Assembly: GCA_902798815.1 (NCBI GenBank)
Contig: CADBYH010000009.1
Coordinates: forward strand, 1-54,719
Origin: an uncultured Erysipelotrichaceae bacterium
GTDB lineage: Bacteria > Bacillota_I > Bacilli_A > RF39 > UBA660
Direction of reading: 5' to 3'
Length of the DNA stretch: 54,719 nucleotides
Part shown: one piece after another, positions 41,644 through 49,355 of the stretch
Layout of the letters: each line of letters opens with the position of its first letter
Position numbering within the stretch: position 1 is the stretch's first letter
Program-made: the position numbers and the translations under genes
Notes under the pieces: model-generated
The model's database searches: none
The model's input: only the letters and a program-made list of their open reading frames with translations
Told to the model about the DNA's origin: nothing

Positions 41644-42003
41644 TTAAAAATTATATCTATCACTTTCATAAACGCTTTTTAAATATTTTTTATATTCTCT
41701 CTTACTTCTAATAATAATACCTTTCCTAATATGCTTTTGAAGCAATTTAATTAAATCAGTATTATCATTATCCTTCTTTTTAGAATAATCTAAATAAATA
41801 ACAGTCTCACATAAATTACATAAAACATCTAAGTTATCTATAAATTCACCTTCAATTATCCATTCTTTATTTTCTCTAACTATTTTATTTATTTCATTAA
41901 TATTATCACTACTACTAACATTAAATATCTCTATGCCATAATAATCAGATAATTCTAAAGCTAACTTATTAGTATCCTTATTACCTATTATCAAATATTT
42001 CAT
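41644..42003 (-). CDS. Degenerate P-loop kinase-like protein (FlaR/topology-modulation type)
   Basis: 119 residues, shorter than the usual 170. The layout recalls the adenylate-kinase-like 'DNA topology modulation' family: N-terminal strand KYLIIGNKDTNKLALELSDY, then a NKEWIIEGEFIDN segment (WIIDGNY in family members) and a VIYLDYSKKK strand. However, the P-loop reads GNKDTNKL: the Gly before Lys and the Ser/Thr after it are lost, so ATP binding is doubtful. It overlaps the end of the Cys-rich gene by 4 bases (ATGA), indicating translational coupling. A regulatory or vestigial protein is likely. Confidence 0.6.
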   Translation of the reverse strand: MKYLIIGNKDTNKLALELSDYYGIEIFNVSSSDNINEINKIVRENKEWIIEGEFIDNLDVLCNLCETVIYLDYSKKKDNDNTDLIKLLQKHIRKGIIIRSKREYKKYLKSVYESDRYNF

Positions 42004-42548
42004 CTAATCACCCGTTTAATTATAAATCTATAAAACAATCTACAAAGTAAGAATATAACTCCCCCATATAAATCTAAAGTAACCTCTTCCACCTTGGCAA
42101 AATAATCACTTTGAAGAATTATTCTCTGGAATGGATTTAAAAGTCTAAATAAGAGTACATCATTAAAACTTAACTTAGTAATTTTATTATAATCTACATA
42201 AGAACAATTGAATAACTTACATGCCACATTCTTAGTAGTACATCCTTTATTAGACTGATAAATACATCTTCGACAGCAACCATTAACATATGATTTATTA
42301 GTTTTTCTATGACAAATACATTTATTGTTTTTAAAACTACATAATTTACATGATTTATAATAATTATCTATATAATCGCAACCTGTATTAATAATATATT
42401 TAATACGTTTATATCTACTTTTTATATTTAAAGCATTAATTATATAAGATAATTCAATATCATCTATATCAGTACTAAACTTAGTAAAAACAAACCATTT
42501 ATATATAAATAAATACTTAATGAACTTATCTTTATCTTTAACAATCAT
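42000..42548 (-). CDS. Cysteine-rich protein of unknown function
   Basis: 182 residues from the ATG after GGTGAT. The middle (residues 55-120) contains about 15 cysteines: CKLCSF, CICHRK, GCCRRCIYQS, GCTTKN, ACKLFNCS. This resembles a multi-zinc or iron-sulfur binding cluster. The C-terminal part has LSFNDVLLFRLLNPFQRIIL and DYFAKVEEVTLDLYGG. From memory, similar Cys-rich proteins occur in related uncultured Bacilli without a known role. It forms a two-gene unit with the degenerate kinase-like protein. Not a known redox or zinc-finger family to my eye. Confidence 0.6.
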   Translation of the reverse strand: MIVKDKDKFIKYLFIYKWFVFTKFSTDIDDIELSYIINALNIKSRYKRIKYIINTGCDYIDNYYKSCKLCSFKNNKCICHRKTNKSYVNGCCRRCIYQSNKGCTTKNVACKLFNCSYVDYNKITKLSFNDVLLFRLLNPFQRIILQSDYFAKVEEVTLDLYGGVIFLLCRLFYRFIIKRVIR

Positions 42549-42582
42549 ATAATCACCATACAAAAATAGTATATCATATATA

Positions 42583-42612
42583 AAGAAAAAAAGAATTACG
42601 TAAAGTAATTCT
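42583..42612 (-). terminator. Terminator of the metallophosphoesterase gene
   Basis: AGAATTAC (42592-42599) and GTAATTCT (42605-42612) around a 5-base loop, with TTTTTTTC following on the minus strand. Confidence 0.82.
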
Positions 42613-42613
42613 C

Positions 42614-44188
42614 TTATTTATAAGTCTTAAGAATAATAGGAATCTCTTTTTTTCTATCAGTAGACTTTTCAATTGTATTAAGAATATTATAATATTCATC
42701 GCTACTAACAATAATTTTTAAAGTTTCACTTAAAGAATTATCCATTCCAACAAAATCAGGCACTTCAATTTCTTTTGTTCTTAAAACTAAGTTAGAATCT
42801 TTTTTTCTTCTACAACATTCATAGAAATATATATTTCTTAGTAAATATCTAATCATCATATTTTGTAATTTTTCAAAATCTACTTGAGAAGAAATATCAA
42901 CACTATCCATAACTTTAGTAATCTTTCTAAAAGCAAGATTCTTCTTTTCTTTATCTGTTGTATAAATATATTGTAAAAAGCAGTTTACTAAATCAGCAAA
43001 TGCATTTGTAGTTTGAATACTAAACTTTGGATACTTAATTGTTTGAGGTTCATTAATACCTATCTTTTTAGCATAATCTTCTAATAATGATCCTCCACTT
43101 TCTTTAATAAAGTCATCTGATTTATAAAATTCATCAAGTAATATATGCATATCTAAATATCCTTTATATCTATTCTTTTTAGTTGCATATATAAATGATA
43201 AGATACAAATAAAATCTATTTTTTTATAAAAATCAGAATTAATACCTTCTACTTGAATCATTTTTTCATATACATCATTTCCAAATTGTTTAAATGAATT
43301 TCTATTTGTTCTAGCAGATTTACTAGAGTCAAACAATCTAGTAATATCTAAATCTGAAGGATTATAATTAGTATTATATTTTTTATTTAACATAAGCGAT
43401 CCAAAAGCAATTATTTGATCTTGATATGGAGTTAATAAATCTAACATAATAGTATATAAATAATCTGTAATTATTCCATTTTCTTGAAAGTGATTATATC
43501 TAGACATTATTTCATGTAATATTTCAAAAAACTCATCACCTAAATATGGTTTATTATTATCGGTTAAACCTAAATATGATTTTGTTCTACCAACAAATAT
43601 AGGTTTATAATCTACTTGTTCACATGAAACATTTTTTTCTCTATCCCCATTATTTACATAAGAGTGTTGATGACCATGAAAATTAATTCCTGAATCCATT
43701 GATTTAAATTCTTCACATAAAAATTTATATAATATTGTATCAGGTCTATCTCTACTTTCTGTTGAGGCATTTAAAGGATAATGTGAATAAAAATCACCAT
43801 TAAACTTAACTGGAGCAAGAAATACTTCTTCAAAACCTGCTCTTAAGTATAAATCAGGTTTATCTATTATATCATGATTACCCATTACTAAAAATTTATG
43901 ACCATTTAATTTTGACATTAACTCAGTTAATCTCTCTGTTCCCGTTTTAAAAGCAACATCACCTAACATAATGACAATATCATCTTCTCCGACTACCTCA
44001 TTATGTTTGGCAATAATATAATTATTCATTTTATTTACAGAATCTTCAATATTATCAGACCCAAATAAATCAGTTCTTGTATAATTAATAATATTTCTAT
44101 GATCAAAATGTTGATCACTAATTACAAATACCTTTTTATCTGGATATTTTCTCGCTAGAGATTCTGATATATCTTTAAAATATCCCAT
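42614..44188 (-). CDS. Metallophosphoesterase with large C-terminal region
   Basis: 524 residues. Residues 15-185 form a calcineurin-like phosphoesterase: ISDQHFDHRNI (Asp and His ligands), VIMLGDVAF, FLVMGNHDII (GNHD), SHYPLN and FHGHQHS (GHxH). The next 340 residues are not a known phosphoesterase part. They contain IIAFGSLMLNKKY, then NPSDLDI, which weakly resembles the GS...DxD signature of nucleotidyltransferases, followed by helical segments. The start was placed at the second ATG of ATGTGTATG because its distance from GGGGG is better. Substrate unknown; nucleic acid or nucleotide processing is possible. Confidence 0.75.
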   Translation of the reverse strand: MGYFKDISESLARKYPDKKVFVISDQHFDHRNIINYTRTDLFGSDNIEDSVNKMNNYIIAKHNEVVGEDDIVIMLGDVAFKTGTERLTELMSKLNGHKFLVMGNHDIIDKPDLYLRAGFEEVFLAPVKFNGDFYSHYPLNASTESRDRPDTILYKFLCEEFKSMDSGINFHGHQHSYVNNGDREKNVSCEQVDYKPIFVGRTKSYLGLTDNNKPYLGDEFFEILHEIMSRYNHFQENGIITDYLYTIMLDLLTPYQDQIIAFGSLMLNKKYNTNYNPSDLDITRLFDSSKSARTNRNSFKQFGNDVYEKMIQVEGINSDFYKKIDFICILSFIYATKKNRYKGYLDMHILLDEFYKSDDFIKESGGSLLEDYAKKIGINEPQTIKYPKFSIQTTNAFADLVNCFLQYIYTTDKEKKNLAFRKITKVMDSVDISSQVDFEKLQNMMIRYLLRNIYFYECCRRKKDSNLVLRTKEIEVPDFVGMDNSLSETLKIIVSSDEYYNILNTIEKSTDRKKEIPIILKTYK

Positions 44189-44309
44189 ACACATTAGCCC
44201 CCATTAGTTGCTAAATTATACCATAAAATGCCTTTTTTGTCAATTTTACAAATAGATTCAATTAAATAAAAAAAAGAGCACTCCATTAAAAAAATACTCT
44301 TTAAAATAA

Positions 44310-45074
44310 TCATTTATTATATATTCTATTTCCAAAAATTTTAGTACCTATTCTTACTATATCTGTTCCTTCTTCTAAAGCAATTTTATAATCATTACTC
44401 ATACCAAGAGATAATAATTTTAAATTATACTTTTCTTTCAAACGATTCATTTCTCTAAATGATTTTCTTATTTTATCTTTATCTTTAGTATTAGGAGCAA
44501 TTGCCATTAATCCTAATAAATTAATATTAGAAAGATTTTTTACTTCATTAACTAAATCGTCTAAATTATCAATACTACAACCTGTCTTATTTATATCTTC
44601 AGCAATATTTACCTCTAATAATATATTTATTACTTTACTATATTTAATTGCCTCTTTATTGATTATATTTGCAAGTTTTATAGAATCAACTGATTGTATT
44701 AAATATATATTTCTTTTTACAACTTCTTTTACTTTGTTAGTTTGTAAATGTCCTATCAAATGCCATTTAATATCATCAGGTAGAGCATCCATTTTACTTA
44801 TTAATTCTTGAACATAATTTTCTCCAAAATCTCTTATTCCTAAATTGTAAGCTTTTAGGATATCTTCATTACTTTTAGTTTTACTTACTGCAACTAATAA
44901 AGTATCACCTATTTCATTTTTTAGATTATCTATTGTTTTTTTCATATATTCATCTTTAATATAATTATCTGGTATTGACTCAATTTCTTCTTCATCTTGT
45001 ATTTCACCCTTATAACCTAAAAAATCATCTAATTGATCTGTCGCAACTAAAAAATTAAAAAAATCATCATTCAT
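44310..45074 (-). CDS. YggS-type pyridoxal-phosphate homeostasis protein with N-terminal extension
   Basis: 254 residues. From residue 44 the sequence is a regular PLPBP/YggS protein: LLVAVSKTKS with the PLP-binding lysine, FGENYVQEL, WHLIGHLQTNK, INILLEVNI, LGLMAIAP, LSLGMSNDYKIALEEGTDIV, RIGTKIFG. The family buffers PLP and affects amino-acid metabolism. The first 43 residues are an acidic extension (FFNFLVATDQLDDFLGYKG) not usual for YggS; the later Met44 has no good ribosome site, whereas GGAGTGA precedes the chosen ATG. It lies 5 bases after the 72-residue gene, in an operon under a SAM-I riboswitch. Confidence 0.9.
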   Translation of the reverse strand: MNDDFFNFLVATDQLDDFLGYKGEIQDEEEIESIPDNYIKDEYMKKTIDNLKNEIGDTLLVAVSKTKSNEDILKAYNLGIRDFGENYVQELISKMDALPDDIKWHLIGHLQTNKVKEVVKRNIYLIQSVDSIKLANIINKEAIKYSKVINILLEVNIAEDINKTGCSIDNLDDLVNEVKNLSNINLLGLMAIAPNTKDKDKIRKSFREMNRLKEKYNLKLLSLGMSNDYKIALEEGTDIVRIGTKIFGNRIYNK

Positions 45075-45079
45075 CAAAA

Positions 45080-45298
45080 TCACTCCATTTCAATAATTCT
45101 TCTTTGTTTAAAAAATCTTGAATAAAACATACAAGCATGAATATTGTTAGAACAGTAAATTAAAAAGTCAATATCTTTATCTTCCATACTTCTTAACGCT
45201 TCTTCTTTTGCTTCACTTGTTTTATACATCTTTTGAAATTTATTTATTACTTTCCATCTTTCTTTAAGCATAAATTCTTGAAATTCTGTAAGTATCAT
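45080..45298 (-). CDS. 72-residue protein under SAM riboswitch control
   Basis: A small soluble, charged and helical protein: LTEFQEFMLKERWKVINKFQ, KTSEAKEEALRSMED, then IDFLIYCSNNIHACMFYSRF and a basic QRRIIEME tail. It has two cysteines and no membrane segment. AAAGGAGG five bases before the ATG gives a strong start. It is the first gene behind the SAM-I riboswitch and is followed after 5 bases by the YggS-like gene. No family is recognised. Control by SAM suggests a part in sulfur amino-acid or PLP metabolism, by inference only. Confidence 0.65.
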   Translation of the reverse strand: MILTEFQEFMLKERWKVINKFQKMYKTSEAKEEALRSMEDKDIDFLIYCSNNIHACMFYSRFFKQRRIIEME

Positions 45299-45329
45299 AA
45301 TAACCTCCTTTCTTATCTTATAAAGGAGT

Positions 45330-45453
45330 TAAAAAAACATCTAGAGTAACTCTAGATGTCTAATCAAAGTTACCTTATAGTTCTAGCATTACCACCTAAC
45401 TTAATAGGTTGGTGAGATTTCTCAGGGCTAGTCCCTCCATCTCTCTTTATAAG
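45330..45453 (-). promoter_or_regulatory. SAM-I (S-box) riboswitch with terminator
   Basis: On the minus strand the aptamer runs from 45453 to 45372. P1 pairs TCTTATA with TATAAGG. The conserved core reads AAGAGAGATGGAGGGACTAG, then CCCTGAGAAATCTC and ACCAACC, followed by AGGTGGTAATGCTAGAAC, as in SAM-I. The terminator is ACATCTAGAG/CTCTAGATGT with loop TTA (45358-45336) and a T tract. GTAACT after P1 (45371-45366) can pair with AGTTAC at the terminator apex to form an antiterminator. High SAM should therefore switch the operon off. Confidence 0.9.
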
Positions 45454-45461
45454 ATATAACT

Positions 45462-45467
45462 GATTAT
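45462..45467 (-). promoter_or_regulatory. Extended -10 promoter of the SAM riboswitch transcript
   Basis: TATAAT (45467-45462) preceded by TGA, an extended -10 element. A weak ATGAAA -35 box lies 16 bases upstream. Transcription would start at about 45455, right at the riboswitch P1 helix. Confidence 0.6.
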
Positions 45468-45511
45468 ATCATAACATTTTAATTTTCATGCCTTTTTTGC
45501 ACAAAAACTTA

Positions 45512-47275
45512 TTATTTTTTCTTTTTCTCTTCTATTTTTGCTAACTCTTCATTTTCTAACTTCTTAAAATCAACTTTATTGTATAAAGTTTTAGGAAGTT
45601 CTTTTCTAAATTCATAATATTTTGGAAGAGAATATACAGATAATTCTTCTTTACAAATATCTATTATTTCTTTCTTTATTTTAGCAGTTGGTTCAACATC
45701 TTTCTTAAGAACAACAAATGCTTTTGGTACATGCATCTTATATTTATGTGGAATACCAATTACACAAGCTTTATCTACTAATGGATGTTTCGCAATTGCT
45801 TCCTCTACTGCAGATGGATAAACATTAAATCCAGAAACAACAATCATTCTCTTTAATCTTTGCGTATAATAAATAATTCCATTAGGAGCAATATATCCTA
45901 TATCTCCTGAATGTAGCCAAATAGATCCATCTTTATGTTTTCTTAACATTTGCTCAGTTTCTTCTGGATTATTCAAGTATCCCATCATTAATGTTGGCGC
46001 TTGAACACATATTTCTCCCTCTTCACCTAATGGTAATTCTTCCATTGTTTCAGGATCACAAATCATATATGTATTTCCAACCATTGGAATACCAATACTA
46101 CCAGGTTCATTTGTTCCAGGAAAAGTATATGCAGTAGCTGCAACAGATTCAGTCATACCATAACCTTTACCTATATTAATATGAGCACCATGTCTATGTA
46201 AAAAATCATTAATTCTAGCCTCTGCCGGAATAGTTAAATAATCTCCACCATTAACAATATATTTTAATTGTGACATATCTACATTATCAAATTTAGGATT
46301 AGACATCATTCCTTCCCATAGAGTAGGAACTCCTAAAATAACATTAGGTTTGTCATACTTCCATATCTTATAAAATCTATTGGCATCATATTCTGGCATT
46401 AAAATAGTTTCAACTTTTAAACATAACGGAGTATGAACACATACACCTAATCCAAAACCATGGAATATTGGAAGTAAAGTTAAAATTTTATCCTTTGGTC
46501 TAACCTCAATAACATTAACAGCAGATTGTTGTGCCAAAGCATTAAAACTATAATTTGAAATCATAATACCTTTTGGAGTACCTGTTGTTCCTCCACTATG
46601 TAAAATAACTGCTAAATCATCTTTATTAACTTTAGCTCTATATTTATCATTACTAACAACACCAACACCCATAAACTCTTTCCAAGAGATATATTTATTA
46701 TTAGAAAGACTAGGACGTTTTTGTAAAATACTTCTAGTAACAGTATATCCAATAGTTAATCCTAAAGGCATAGATTCTTTTGGAGAAACTAACACTGTTT
46801 TATAAACTAATGTTTCTTCAATTACTTCTTTAAATTTATCATAATCAAAATCAACTAGAATAAGTATTCTTGACTTAGAATTATCCAAATAACTTCTTAA
46901 TTGTTCTGGACTAGACAATGGATGAACCATATCAGCAACAGCACCAATCTTATTACATGCATAAAAAACATAAAGTGCCTCAGGCATATTAGGACAACAA
47001 ATAGTTACAATATCACCTTGTTTAACTCCATATTCTCTTAATGCCTTAGCAGCAACATTTATATTATAGAAAAATTCATTATAACTTAATCTATTGCCAA
47101 AGTAATTTAAACAAATAAAATCTTTATCTTCTCCTACTTCATCAACCATATAGTTATAAATACTTTTTTCAGTAAATTTTATCTTTCTCTCTTCTCTAGA
47201 ATAATATTCTAACCAAGGTTTATCATCTTCCCTTTTCTTGAATATCTTTGTAAAGAAATCTTTTATTGGTGTCAT
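45512..47275 (-). CDS. AMP-dependent synthetase/ligase (acyl-CoA synthetase-like)
   Basis: 587 residues of the ANL superfamily, which activates carboxylic acids as adenylates and usually transfers them to CoA. Motifs: ATP loop LHSGGTTGTPKGIMIS (near residue 220), GYGMTESVAATAYTFPG, GEICVQAPTLMMGYLNN, WLHSGDIGYI with the ribose-binding Asp, YYTQRLKRMIVVSGFNVYPS with the hinge, and the C-terminal catalytic lysine in LPKTLYNKVDFKKL. Long- or medium-chain fatty acids are the likeliest substrates. It is a single-gene unit flanked by the riboswitch and an ABC exporter; GGGAGTGAT precedes the ATG. Confidence 0.88.
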   Translation of the reverse strand: MTPIKDFFTKIFKKREDDKPWLEYYSREERKIKFTEKSIYNYMVDEVGEDKDFICLNYFGNRLSYNEFFYNINVAAKALREYGVKQGDIVTICCPNMPEALYVFYACNKIGAVADMVHPLSSPEQLRSYLDNSKSRILILVDFDYDKFKEVIEETLVYKTVLVSPKESMPLGLTIGYTVTRSILQKRPSLSNNKYISWKEFMGVGVVSNDKYRAKVNKDDLAVILHSGGTTGTPKGIMISNYSFNALAQQSAVNVIEVRPKDKILTLLPIFHGFGLGVCVHTPLCLKVETILMPEYDANRFYKIWKYDKPNVILGVPTLWEGMMSNPKFDNVDMSQLKYIVNGGDYLTIPAEARINDFLHRHGAHINIGKGYGMTESVAATAYTFPGTNEPGSIGIPMVGNTYMICDPETMEELPLGEEGEICVQAPTLMMGYLNNPEETEQMLRKHKDGSIWLHSGDIGYIAPNGIIYYTQRLKRMIVVSGFNVYPSAVEEAIAKHPLVDKACVIGIPHKYKMHVPKAFVVLKKDVEPTAKIKKEIIDICKEELSVYSLPKYYEFRKELPKTLYNKVDFKKLENEELAKIEEKKKK

Positions 47276-47334
47276 AATATCACTCCCATATATTAAACAT
47301 CTACTAATAATTTTACTATTTTATTCTAAAAAAA

Positions 47335-47366
47335 ACAACAAAAAAAATAGGAACTAATGTTCCTAT
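47335..47366 (-). terminator. Terminator of the ABC exporter gene
   Basis: ATAGGAAC (47347-47354... stem 48-54 and 59-66), loop TAAT, GTTCCTAT, with a long T tract on the minus strand. The stem lies at 47348-47366 and overlaps the stop codon. Confidence 0.82.
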
Positions 47367-49099
47367 AATGAATTTGAGGTTTCATTTTTATATAATCCTT
47401 GATAAACTTTTGACTTCTTAAGTAACTCTTTATGAGTACCAGATGATTCTAATCTACCTTTATCAATAATATTAATAATATCAGCATCTATTATTGTACT
47501 TAATCTATGTGCAACAATAACTACTGTATGATCTTTAACTAGATCATCAATTGTTTTCTTTATATATTCTTGAGATTCATTATCAAGCGCTGAAGTCGCC
47601 TCATCAAATAGAATTATTTTTGTATTTAGAAGTAATGTTCTAGCAATCGCTATACGTTGTTTTTGTCCTCCAGATAAATTGATTCCACCTTCTCCGATTA
47701 CAGTATCATATTTATTTGGTAAAGACATAATATAATCATCTATATATGCTCTCTTACACACATCTCTAATTTCTTCTAAAGTAACATCTTCCTTAACTAA
47801 TTTAAAGTTTTCTAATATTGATAAATTAAATAAAAATGGACTCTGTCTAATAATAGATATATTATCTCTTAAAGCACTCTCAGTTAAATCTTTAATATTA
47901 ATTCCGTCTATAGTAATCTTTCCCTTAGTTGTATCAAAATATCTTAATAATAAATTAAATAAAGTAGATTTACCATTACCACTTCTACCTACAATGGCAA
48001 CCTTCTTATTAGATTCTATTTTTAATGATAATCCTTTTAAGGTATAATCTTCATCATTAGTATACTTAAATCTAACTTTATTAAACTCAATTATACCCTT
48101 AGGATCAGATAATTCTTTATCACCAAATAATTCATCTTCATATAATTCATTATTAACAATTTCACCTATTCTTTTTAATGAAACAGTTACTTTATTATAA
48201 TTTACTCCAAAATCTGAAACACTCTCAACTACCTCATCAATTCTCCAAATATAATTACTTAGAATTATAAACATACTATAAGCAATTTTTCCAATTACTA
48301 CATAGTATCCAGCAGTAATAAGTATCATAAATTGTAATAAAAAATATACTAAATTATTCAAACTAAAATAAATGACTTCATAACCTCTAATTTCTTTTTG
48401 ATGATTAAATAAACTATTTAAAATCCCAAAAATATTCTTCTCTATATTATTCTTAATTCCCAGTGATTTTATTTCTCTAATTCCTGTTATATTTTCTGTT
48501 GCTACTTTAACATAATTATCTGATTCTTTTTTAATATTTTCTTGTGTCTTTTTAATCTTTGGAAAAAACTTATAAGAAATAAATCCCATAATTACTCCAA
48601 ATAATAGTATTTCAAAGCCTAGCAATAATGATATTTTAAATGAAATTATTAATACTACTATTATTACTATTGCTTTACAAATTAATCTAATTAATTTTTG
48701 TAATAATTCCATTACCCTATCTGGATCAGTATATAATCTATTAATAAATTCTCCTGTTCCTATATCTTCAAAAGCTACTGCTGGTAACTTATCTATCTTT
48801 TTATATAAATCAAATGAAACATTTCTCATGAATTTAATTTCTAAATAATTATATAACTTATCTCTTGGTATTTGTAATACTGTGTAAAATAAAATATATG
48901 TACTTTCCCATATAATTAAATATATTGTAAAAGATTTAAAATCTCCTAATACTAATCTTTCTACAGCAAGTCCCCAAAATAATGCTGTAGCAAGTGAAGG
49001 AAGATATGTTAATAATACTAAAACAATATAAATAATTAATCTGATTTTTTCATCTCTTAGATAATGGAATAATATTCTAAAACTTGATATCTTTTTAAT
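47363..49099 (-). CDS. ABC exporter (single polypeptide type) with apparent ATT start
   Basis: 578 residues from the ATT that follows AGGAGG at 7-base spacing; the TTG six codons upstream puts that ribosome site inside the gene and has none of its own. No ATG, GTG or TTG lies near the correct spacing. The protein has six membrane segments (about 15-300) and a complete ATPase: Walker A GRSGNGKST, signature NLSGGQKQR, Walker B IILFDEATSALD, H-loop VAHRLSTI. All residues are canonical, so it can work as a homodimer. There is no C39 peptidase domain. It follows a 28-residue peptide gene behind a terminator, which suggests a peptide exporter. Confidence 0.85.
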   Translation of the reverse strand: MKKISSFRILFHYLRDEKIRLIIYIVLVLLTYLPSLATALFWGLAVERLVLGDFKSFTIYLIIWESTYILFYTVLQIPRDKLYNYLEIKFMRNVSFDLYKKIDKLPAVAFEDIGTGEFINRLYTDPDRVMELLQKLIRLICKAIVIIVVLIISFKISLLLGFEILLFGVIMGFISYKFFPKIKKTQENIKKESDNYVKVATENITGIREIKSLGIKNNIEKNIFGILNSLFNHQKEIRGYEVIYFSLNNLVYFLLQFMILITAGYYVVIGKIAYSMFIILSNYIWRIDEVVESVSDFGVNYNKVTVSLKRIGEIVNNELYEDELFGDKELSDPKGIIEFNKVRFKYTNDEDYTLKGLSLKIESNKKVAIVGRSGNGKSTLFNLLLRYFDTTKGKITIDGINIKDLTESALRDNISIIRQSPFLFNLSILENFKLVKEDVTLEEIRDVCKRAYIDDYIMSLPNKYDTVIGEGGINLSGGQKQRIAIARTLLLNTKIILFDEATSALDNESQEYIKKTIDDLVKDHTVVIVAHRLSTIIDADIINIIDKGRLESSGTHKELLKKSKVYQGLYKNETSNSL

Positions 49100-49114
49100 A
49101 TTATTACCTCCTAA

Positions 49115-49140
49115 CAAATAAAAAAATCACTAGGAAGTGA
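49115..49140 (-). terminator. Terminator between the peptide gene and the ABC exporter
   Basis: TCACT (49127-49131), AGGA, AGTGA (49136-49140), then TTTTTTTATTT on the minus strand. The 5-bp stem is short, so readthrough into the exporter is plausible. Confidence 0.7.
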
Positions 49141-49160
49141 CTAATTATAGTTTAATACGC

Positions 49161-49247
49161 TTAAAAGTTATGAGAATACCATTTATTCTCACTAAAGTCA
49201 CTTAAATCTCCAATACTCAATTTTAATCTTTTGAATTCATAAATCAT
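49161..49247 (-). CDS. 28-residue peptide gene next to an ABC exporter
   Basis: A short frame with AAAGGAG eight bases before its ATG. The peptide starts MIYEFKRLKLSIGDL and ends SDFSENKWYSHNF. It is not hydrophobic: a basic first half, an acidic middle, and an aromatic C-terminus (Trp, Tyr, His, Phe). It has an ideal promoter (49279-49307), a following terminator, and then an ABC exporter gene. This arrangement is typical of secreted signalling peptides or ribosomal peptides, but no maturation enzyme is next to it. A leader peptide controlling the exporter is the alternative. Confidence 0.6.
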   Translation of the reverse strand: MIYEFKRLKLSIGDLSDFSENKWYSHNF

Positions 49248-49278
49248 ATTCTCACTCCTTTCCTCAAATTCATTTACA

Positions 49279-49307
49279 ATATTAACACTAATATAATGAG
49301 ATGTCAA
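49279..49307 (-). promoter_or_regulatory. Strong promoter of the 28-residue peptide gene
   Basis: On the minus strand, consensus TTGACA (49307-49302), a 17-base spacer ending TGT (extended -10), and TAATAT (49284-49279). It is the closest to consensus of the promoters seen in this window. Confidence 0.8.
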
Positions 49308-49319
49308 CATTTTTTTGTT

Positions 49320-49355
49320 AACAGCAAAATAAGAGTACTAAATAGTACTCTTATT
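49320..49355 (-). terminator. Terminator of the YhgE-like gene
   Basis: AATAAGAGTACT (49328-49339), loop AAAT, AGTACTCTTATT (49344-49355), a 12-bp perfect stem followed by TTGC and T-rich sequence. It overlaps the end of the gene. Confidence 0.75.
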
